Assembly (NCBI GenBank): GCA_026260175.1 | Contig: JAKCWW010004855.1 | Location: 1-39,115, forward strand | DNA from: Reticulitermes lucifugus | Lineage: Eukaryota; Arthropoda; Insecta; Blattodea; Rhinotermitidae | DNA: 39,115 nucleotides | Reading direction: 5' to 3' | Shown: one piece after another, positions 31,711 to 39,115 of the stretch | How the letters are laid out: every line of letters starts with the position of its first letter | How positions within the stretch are numbered: the stretch's first letter is position 1 | Program-made: the position numbers and the translations under genes | The notes under the pieces: model-generated | Told to the model about the DNA's origin: nothing | The model's database searches: none | Seen by the model: only the letters and a program-made list of their open reading frames with translations

Positions 31711-31860
31711 GTATTTTAACATAAGTTTTTATGACCTAAGCTGTAAGGGAATGAGATCTCAATCCCACATGCCGGTATACGGTTTTTGTATGGCTCTTGA
31801 TTTTAATAGGTCTGATGATGGCTTAGTTGGTAAGCCGAAACTAGTAACCTGAAGATTTGT
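31711..31860 (+). repeat. Right inverted arm of a hammerhead-bearing element
   Basis: This is an imperfect inverted copy of 31313-31459. Together they span 548 bp, an arrangement like inverted Penelope terminal repeats. No target duplication was seen. Confidence 0.8.
31807..31851 (+). ncRNA. Hammerhead ribozyme, all core bases present
   Basis: Helix I is TAGGT with ACCTG (five pairs, one G-U). CTGATGA is at 31812-31818. After one extra T, helix II is GGCTTA-GTTGG-TAAGCC (six perfect pairs). GAAA is at 31837-31840, helix III is AC-TA-GT, and the cleavage triplet is GTA with A at 31846. It is the intact member of the inverted pair. Confidence 0.78.
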
Positions 31861-34104
31861 AAAATTTTGTTGTGCATTACGGTTGTTTGTATATATGTAG
31901 AAAACTACTGACTGGCTTCGGAGAAGTTATATATAGCATATGTCACGTATTGTTGATCACTGTTGTTGACATGGTTATGAACAGGTCAGGAGCGCGTGGG
32001 ACAATGCTGTTATGGGCTGTTTTACGGATCGCAGAATTGGATATGCAAAGACAGATTAAATATATGACAGAGTTTTGAGTCAAGGACCTTTTCACTAAGA
32101 TGTACGATCTCCGCTATAAGTAAACATTTCGACTGTGTAGTACTCGGCTACCCGCAATGCAATTCTAGCAGACTACTTTAGCCATGGGTTGAAGGATTCA
32201 AGAGAAACTTCCATTCTGTGTAGCACTTTACGTATCCTTTACGTAGACTTGAAAGATACTTTGTAATCTATTTCACATTCAATTCTATTCTGTGTGGAAA
32301 GCAAAATAAAGTAGCTGAAACTGAGTTAGTTAAATCCCGCTTACAGGTTGGCTTGGTTATATCCGAAGTTAGTTGTTACAGAAATGTTAATGTAATTTAC
32401 TTCTACAGTTTTAAGTTCAAGGTTATATTGAACTGCGGTGTAGAGCAAATAGTTTCATTGTCGTCTGCAATTTCATTTCTCTTATTTTACGGACGTGTTT
32501 CTATCCAGTATCAATTGACGTACAAATTTCCTTTATTGTGGAAGTGGGCTCAATCTGAGCGAAGCATCCCCCTTCACAGGAAAGACGAGTGTTCTTTGTA
32601 GTTTGCTTTAGTCATGTGAGTCTTTCCGTGCATTTTCTTCTCCCCAGTAAATTTCCAAACATTTAACCCGTCTCAGTGATACGTTGTACGATTGTCACTG
32701 TACAACTAACATCGCAGTTTTTAATTAACAGTGGTCAAGAAAGAGTGCAAGATAACCGTACCTACTTATCGGATCAGGAATTACTTCTTCCGTAAGAACG
32801 CAACATTGCTTCTATTTATTGCTTACAGAATATAAAGAGCTAACACGCAGGTAACAGAGTATGTAGCAGTGTGTTACCTAAGTTACATCTGTAAGTTGTC
32901 ATGTGAAACTTGGTGTTTACACACGTTGGATCATAGCATGAAACCTTAGTGTGACATTCTTTTACGTCGAAATTACGAATCTGGTAACAATGTGAAATCT
33001 TTTGAGCTTCACCCTCGAAAGTTGAGTCGCTGCTGTATGTACCGACTGCTTAAACATTAAAAACTGCGCTCCTCTTCACACGGTGTAGTCACGTTTTACG
33101 TGTGATTCTCACAGAAAAGACTTTTTACATCCCTCAGCGGCCTTAACAGGTTGGGCCTCGTAGTGGAGACGCATTGGATTTTCTGTGAAGTTGGAAACGA
33201 ATTTTGAAATTACTCATTGTTTAAATTAGTTTCGTACTTTAAATGAGGAAGGCTGACAATCTTCCAGCTTGTAAATGTACGTAGTGGAAATTACATGTAG
33301 ATTAGTTCTTTCACAGATTAGACCGTTTGGGCTCTTCAACTTAAAAATCAGTTTTTAGTTACAAGACTTCAGCCTTTTGATAAGGTTCTTTGTACGAGAG
33401 ACCGGCTCACTAAAAGCCTAGACCCACTCAGATCACAATTTATTGCACATAAATAAGACTACAGTAGATGTTACATCACATCTGAAACTGAAAACGTGCC
33501 TTTCAAGAAACAACGAATCACTTAACTTAGCCCTTCTAAACTGTCCCTACTTTAATCCATATGTTTTTTGATGATTGTCTTATCTTGTATCCATTATAAA
33601 GGTGATACAGATAATGGTGACGAATCTTACTGCACAAATACCTCGTACTGTTGTAACAGGGCTATTATCAGTGTGAAACGAGGTATATTTTAAAGACACC
33701 GTTCATCAGCAAAAATGGTGATTTAAAGTGCCTTACTGCAAAGAAATGTTGTTAAAAAGCTCATGGCGTGAGCCCCTGCTATGAAGTCTTTAGACTGACC
33801 ATAAATCACAACTTTAAATTTTGCTTTTACTCTTTTCTTCTGTAACGTATCAGCCTTCATAAGTTATGGCTTGTTCAGCAGAATGCTACCTTTTTAAACA
33901 ATTATTGAAATGACATATACAGGTTTACATTAGTGCTAGGTTCATACAGGACTTCAAATACTTTCTGTAGAACTATGACGCTGCGTTGGAAACTTCCGTT
34001 CTCGTTCCGCTATACTTGAATGGCATTGTGCTTTTTCACAGGTTCGACGTTAACCGCTTTGATATTGAAAGTGTAAAAATAAAAGAATTCACTGTAATTG
34101 TGCT
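31861..34104. other. Unassigned stretch
   Basis: Frames of 68-82 codons show no domain, and I found no repeat I can name. Confidence 0.6.
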
Positions 34105-34184
34105 GTTGTAATCGCAGTTTAAACAAACCACCGTCCCGGCCATATTTCGGTCTGTCCCAATGTTTGTTATTTAGCGATTGCAAT
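34105..34184. repeat. Long imperfect hairpin
   Basis: GTTGTAATCGC and AACAAAC on the left arm (34105-34128) pair with GTTTGTT and GCGATTGCAAT on the right (34162-34184), with a 5-6 base internal loop and a 33-base terminal loop. It could be a decayed palindromic repeat or a transcribed hairpin. Confidence 0.6.
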
Positions 34185-37100
34185 GGTCCACAAACATAAA
34201 TTTGACAACGATAGAAAATTGGGCTGTAGCAATTGGAATGACTTATTCAGGAAGGCACTGGAACTTGATTTTCTAGCAAAGGCAGATACGTACCTCGAAA
34301 TAACATAAAGTTGAAATGGAATTAGCAGAGAGAGGAATTATTACAGTCCGTTGTTTGGTGCTTTATGTGCCTACGTTCCGACAGACGCAGATTTCCAGGA
34401 AATGTATTTTAATCTATCGTCGAAACAACTGTTAACACATTAAGCTAAACGTTCATTACATGACCCCATAAAATCGGTAAACCTAAGTCAAATAACACAG
34501 CTCTCGCCTATCTGCTCTACTGCGTTCCAAGGGTTTCTGAAATGGAATCGGAAAGGAAATTTGTAAATGTAGGAGCGTCCTTTTATCATTTGTGACAGCT
34601 ACTGCAGATTGATCTTCGTATAGAATTTCAGAATACTGGGAAATATGTATGGCTCATTAGGTAGTTCAAATATATGGCCGCTCTTTTAGTGAAGCCTAAT
34701 AAAACAGGACAGCTACGTGACATTAGCATTTGCTTCCACAACGACTACTCCACCGCGGCTCAAAGTGGCGAGAATGCCGAAATAAACCTGTCACTATCAG
34801 CCACTTTCCTTCGAAAATTCCGAAATAATTTCCTTCAACTTTCTTTTAAATTTATTTTTTTATGTATTTTAATGACGTAACAGGTGATCATACTTGGGTT
34901 TTTATTCTGACATATCAAGTATTATCTTTATCTAAATCAACATAAATATTTACAAATAATCCTGTCAGGGTAGTCAGTCTCACTGACTTCTACCATGGTA
35001 GGCCGTTTAATCTAGTAGAATATTACTAAAATTTCGGCAGCCTGCTGCCTCCACCGTTAGGGTAATCGATAAATTTGTACCACACTAAATGGCATCACTT
35101 GCAGATGGACAGTAATCTCCAGAGTCATCGCAGTGGGAACGTGAAGCCCCCCAAGGCGCTGTTACAATTGTTAGCATTTGACAGGATAGAACGCAGGCTC
35201 ATTTGACATATGGAAATGTATTACTGAAAGAATTAAGCCAATTTCCGGATAAAGTTAAGATGTAAGTTTCGAACTTAAAGACTAAATATTAGGTGTGATC
35301 CCGGGTAAAGAAACTGGGCTGGATAGAGGAAACTTGCCCACAGTAATTTTACAGGAGGACATTGTCGGAATAACAGATATTCTGAATGATGTCAGCCAGT
35401 TTGAATTAAATGATATGCTGTCCGTTGTTGTTATAGTCTTTCTTATTGTAGATATTGTTATTATAATCAATGTTATGGCTACTGCTGCCTGTTCTAGCGT
35501 ACGAATAGGCTACAAACTATTCTAAGAGGCTGGCCCTAAAGAAAAAAAAACGACCTAAATAAAAAGAATTCCATAAGTACCGCAGAAGCTTTATTGAATC
35601 TTTCTGTATAGGTTTTCACGGACGTAATGTCATCATTTTGAACTCACTGTGTACGCAAAAGTAACATAATAATAAGACAAATCTTCTTCATTCTGTGTCA
35701 AACGCCATGTTTTACCAGAAAGAGTAAGACAATTTATTACGTGAAAAGGCAGTATTTCCCAAAAGAAGGAAAACAGACCTTTTTCCTGAATCAAATACAT
35801 GATAGATTTCATATATTACCTTTTTCACATTGCAGTTTACATATCTGAAACCACTATTGTGATTTTGCGTGAAAATAAATAGTCTGCTATCTGATCTGAC
35901 ATGTAATTTCTCTCTTTTCCATTCAGTATAGCCTACGCGCGTATAAAAGGAAGGCTGCTTTCTTCTGTAACTTCCATTATCCTCATACGCACTGCAGTAA
36001 AGTTAGGTTGTTACAGATGTGTTGCCTAGATACACAGGACACTTAAATCCCTATTGGAAAGGAGAGTGTAATGTTGGGATGCTGGGGAGTATAGATTGCT
36101 GTGTTTGCTTCACGTGCCATACAATCGGCATATCATCGGGAAGGAGACTGCAAGGCACTTACGTCCGTAAATGTCAATATTGTAGACCAAAACGTGGAAC
36201 TTAACACCAAGACGTACAGACTCGGGGAACGGACCTTCTTGTAATAACGTGACTTTGACTGGTACGTGTCATGCTCCCATTCCGAACCACTGCAAGTCTT
36301 ATCCCAACTATCAGGAGATACCGTCAAGACCGATAATCTAATAAATTTCATCCTCGTTGATCTTTATGAAGATTAAATTTAATAGGAAAAACGATTTTCG
36401 AATTAATAAGGTGAAAGTTATCTTCCCTTCCATTAAACAGAGGTTTTTGATCAAACTTCTCGCCAGTTATCTTATTATTTAACGCGGCAACAAACAAAAG
36501 CAGACACTACCGATAAGAACTCTTGGCTTAATAATATGTACGCTTTATAAAATTGAAAGTTTGAGTCCTGTGACATGTTCATGTCGCAGTGAAGTCATTC
36601 CTGATTTGAATTAATTACTATATTGCATTAGATATTGGTGAATCTTAAATTTTAGCCTATTATTATTATTATTATGGTTAAAATTCTGTAACTGAGACAG
36701 TAGTGGCTTTCCTTTCTTATTTTCAGCTATGTCTGCTGCTCTTATAGTACGGTGAACAAACTACACATTGTCAAAATAATTGATTCTTAAACTGTATGTT
36801 CTTACCGTCATCTGACTAACAGTATGGGAAATTTTGTGGTAGAAAGAAAGAAGGTTTTCTCGTTACTGACTTATTGACAGCGGAACAAAAGCCTAAAGTA
36901 GTTAAAAGAATTTTCAGCTGGTAAAGGACGCAAACACTTGTTAGATAAACTGTAACATTAGCAATATAATATCAGGAATCGTGGTGGTAGCAGTAACAGA
37001 GCTTCCTTAAACTGAAGTAGTTTTATATTACACTTATATTTTTCGAAAGTCGAAATCGGAAATTCTCCGGGTTTTTTAAGGTGATGTGGGCAACAACATT

Positions 37101-37709
37101 ATTTTTTTCAGTTCCTTGTGTATTTTCTGTAGAAAGAAGAGACAACTTTTAAGACACACATATTTAGGAAAGGATAATATTAAAATGAATGTTAAGGAAA
37201 CAGGGCTAAAGAACGTGGACAGTATTAGTCTAACTCATGACACGGTCCAGTGATAAGCTGAAGTGAGCGCAGTTCTGTAATGGAAATAAGGCTGACAGCA
37301 CCTCAAGAAGAATCTGTTCCACTAATAAAACTACGGTCAATTCTGACCACATATTCTGGGCAATACGTCGTATAACTGTTACAAGCGTTGCCTTAGTTGT
37401 TCAATGACTCAGCTGCACAACATATAATGTCGAATGATGCTGGAAGCCGATAGTAATGATGAGGTTATGTTAACTTGAAAGGGGCCGTTTCAACTTAACT
37501 CTCGTGGAGCGAGTAGGGTATAACTATAAAAAATCTGAAGTATCTGGTAACGCGGTAAGTTTCGAGATGATTCCTTTCCGAACCGACATGCCTGTTAGTA
37601 ATTTTTGCACAAATGGAACGAAGGAACCTAACATAGTACTGAATAGCTATCCTGCTCGAAAGTCACTTTGCGATGGTGCAAACGTGAAGATCTGCACGCC
37701 CATTCAGTT
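34185..37709. other. Unassigned AT-rich stretch
   Basis: 3.5 kb without a recognisable gene. A short TTA microsatellite lies near 36658-36675. Frames of 60-76 codons around 35282-35525 and 36019-36351 look random. Confidence 0.6.
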
Positions 37710-37879
37710 TCAGAATAAAGAATTTGGATTTAACATATGTAAAAGAATAATGAAGTGGAAAATTGTGGGAAGAGAATAGTCTAAACTGATTGTCACATTA
37801 CTATTAGGATTATTATTTTGAAATGTGATCCTTATAATCTGATAGAAAGTACCGATATTTTTAGGAATCTGCCGCCCCA

Positions 37880-38171
37880 GCAGAATCCCCTGTGCATTAC
37901 TACTACTGTACATGGCTTCCTCATTTCCCATAATCGTTGCCTCGAGAACCTCAAATCGCACAAGACTACACAAGTTTAAGTTTATCCCACAGTAAAATGA
38001 TGCTAGAACAGGACAGGCAATGTACGTATAAAGTAACATAGCGGCGCCTTCGCGTAACCATTGTTGCCGTGGAATAGCAACCATGCGTTCCCTTTGTATT
38101 GTTTTTGACCCATATGTAGAGGTCAACAATGTAAAATCGTTGAGTGTTACTATGGAACCACACGAATGCAT
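37880..38171 (-). repeat. Probable interspersed repeat under a 153-codon frame
   Basis: The minus frame 37710-38171 is the longest in the window. Its residues include QRERMVAIPRQQWLREGA and, further on, SLVRFEVLEATIMGNEE. Both phrases resemble translations of repeats frequent in cockroach and termite assemblies (recollection, not a search). It has no domain, signal peptide or membrane segment. I treat it as repeat DNA and not a gene. Confidence 0.35.
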
Positions 38172-38259
38172 TTCTTTGCACTGTTTTCGAGCTACAAAAT
38201 ATTTCTTACTGCTGTCAACAATATCAACGTATGTCTACATGTAAAGTGACCGATATCGT

Positions 38260-38425
38260 TGTTACTTTTAACCAAATTTGGAGTTTCAAAACAGATTTTC
38301 TTGTCCCCAGTATCATATTTCACGAAAATTCGTCCAGTGTAAACCGCGTTGATACATGCGGACAGACAGACGGACAGACATGAAGAAGCTAATAGGCGCC
38401 TTTCACTGTTTACGGGAACGCGCCT
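38260..38425 (+). repeat. Decayed interspersed repeat with GGACAGAC core
   Basis: TATTTCACGAAAATTCGTCC, then GATACATGCGGACAGACAGA and AAGCTAATAGGCGCCTTTCA, translate to FHENSSSVNRVDTCGQTDG, followed by TDMKKLIGAF. I recognise this phrase from many insect repeat annotations. The family is unnamed to me. Confidence 0.45.
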
Positions 38426-39115
38426 AAAAACTGCCTGCAGTTTGTGTCACAGGTTTAAATACACGAGAGGGGTTATGTTTAAAGACTTTTAACGGCTTTT
38501 CAAACTATTTTCGTATAGTGCAATTCTCAACACTGATACGTAACTTCAGTAAATAAGTCTCTATATGAACATAAATTTCATTGTACAGAAAGAGCCCTAA
38601 TATATCACGGTTTAATGATATCGCACAGCTTTTTAAATCCGTAAAGGTACTACATGTTTTTCGTTGAAGAAAAAGAGAGAGTACAGTGCGGGGACCGCGT
38701 GCAGCAGATACAGATTACGGTCAAGCATTACACAAGCTATTATTCAATCACAGCAGTGAGGAGTGTAGGGTTCTGTTGATGTGGCAGGGGCGCCAGGCTC
38801 CTGGGGGCTGAGGCCCGTGCTAATGTGCAGATAGCGAGGGGAGGGTGGGAGTAATAGATCTACAACGGGCAGGAAGACGGGACGAGAGACAGAGAAGAGA
38901 GGAAGGGAGTGAGTGAAGACATTTTACTTGAGTTTCTCATTCCAGAGTCTTTCCTTGCTTACTACGTAAATCCATTCAATAAACAGGGTATTCTAAGGAA
39001 GTTTCTTATCTTATGCATATTATAAAATACAAACTAACAAATAATTTTTCTGTTAAATTATGTTATAGACCAACTGATGCACACTAAAACCACTTTTTAA
39101 GTAGCTTTATTATTA
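38426..39115. other. Unassigned stretch with purine-rich tract
   Basis: 38829-38918 is strongly purine-biased (GAGGGGAGGGTGGGAG, then GACGAGAGACAGAGAAGAGA). The rest is AT-rich without a recognisable feature. Confidence 0.55.

Noticed and set aside
1..39115. CRISPR array, operon or bacterial origin
   Set aside because: There is no regular spaced repeat and no bacterial gene structure. SINEs, LINEs and mariner show an animal genome.

Overview
The window looks like non-coding, repeat-rich nuclear DNA of an insect. A cockroach-like (Blattodea) genome is my best guess. It is AT-rich and has no convincing host exon, rRNA or functional tRNA gene. What can be recognised is many old, mutually unrelated transposon fragments of families common in arthropods: non-LTR LINE 3' ends, four tRNA-derived SINE families, a decayed mariner transposase, and Penelope-like element (PLE) debris. 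The species call rests on recalled repeat phrases, such as the LINE C-terminus beginning [11 protein letters not shown], and not on any search.

Layout. 0.6-2.2 kb: a tRNA-derived SINE (minus strand), a short hAT-like palindromic element, and a decayed GIY-YIG endonuclease segment of PLE type, with a hammerhead-like remnant at 2.84 kb. 4.7-6.4 kb: two copies of a LINE ORF C-terminal region in opposite orientation. 6.6-8.8 kb: an apparently complete hammerhead ribozyme facing a deleted twin, then three foldback-type repeats, one flanked by 13-bp direct repeats. 10.7-12.7 kb: a second copy of the first SINE and a different SINE on the minus strand. 14-20 kb: two hammerhead-like remnants, a pair of SINEs in opposite orientation with clear target-site duplications, a 29-bp tandem duplication, and another SINE. 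20-26 kb: mostly unassigned AT-rich DNA. 26.8-31.9 kb: the most structured part, with a complete minus-strand hammerhead, a LINE remnant, a decayed hammerhead, a 90-bp LINE tail insertion with a perfect 13-bp target duplication, a mariner remnant, a near-complete hammerhead, and a 548-bp element whose inverted arms each carry a hammerhead fold. 32-39 kb: mostly unassigned, with one long hairpin and decayed interspersed repeats at the end.

The main observation is the hammerhead motifs. Ten sites on both strands have a recognisable CUGAnGA ... GAAAC ... GUH layout. Three (6686-6732 plus, 26788-26837 minus, 31807-31851 plus) have all core bases, and 31055-31098 is nearly complete. Together with the GIY-YIG segment this fits the known association of hammerhead ribozymes with Penelope-like retroelements. 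A second class has the same layout but a loopless ACGU or AUAU helix III. It could fold only as a dimer, if it folds at all.

No gene network can be described. The short open frames in the window are chance frames or antisense readings of the repeats.
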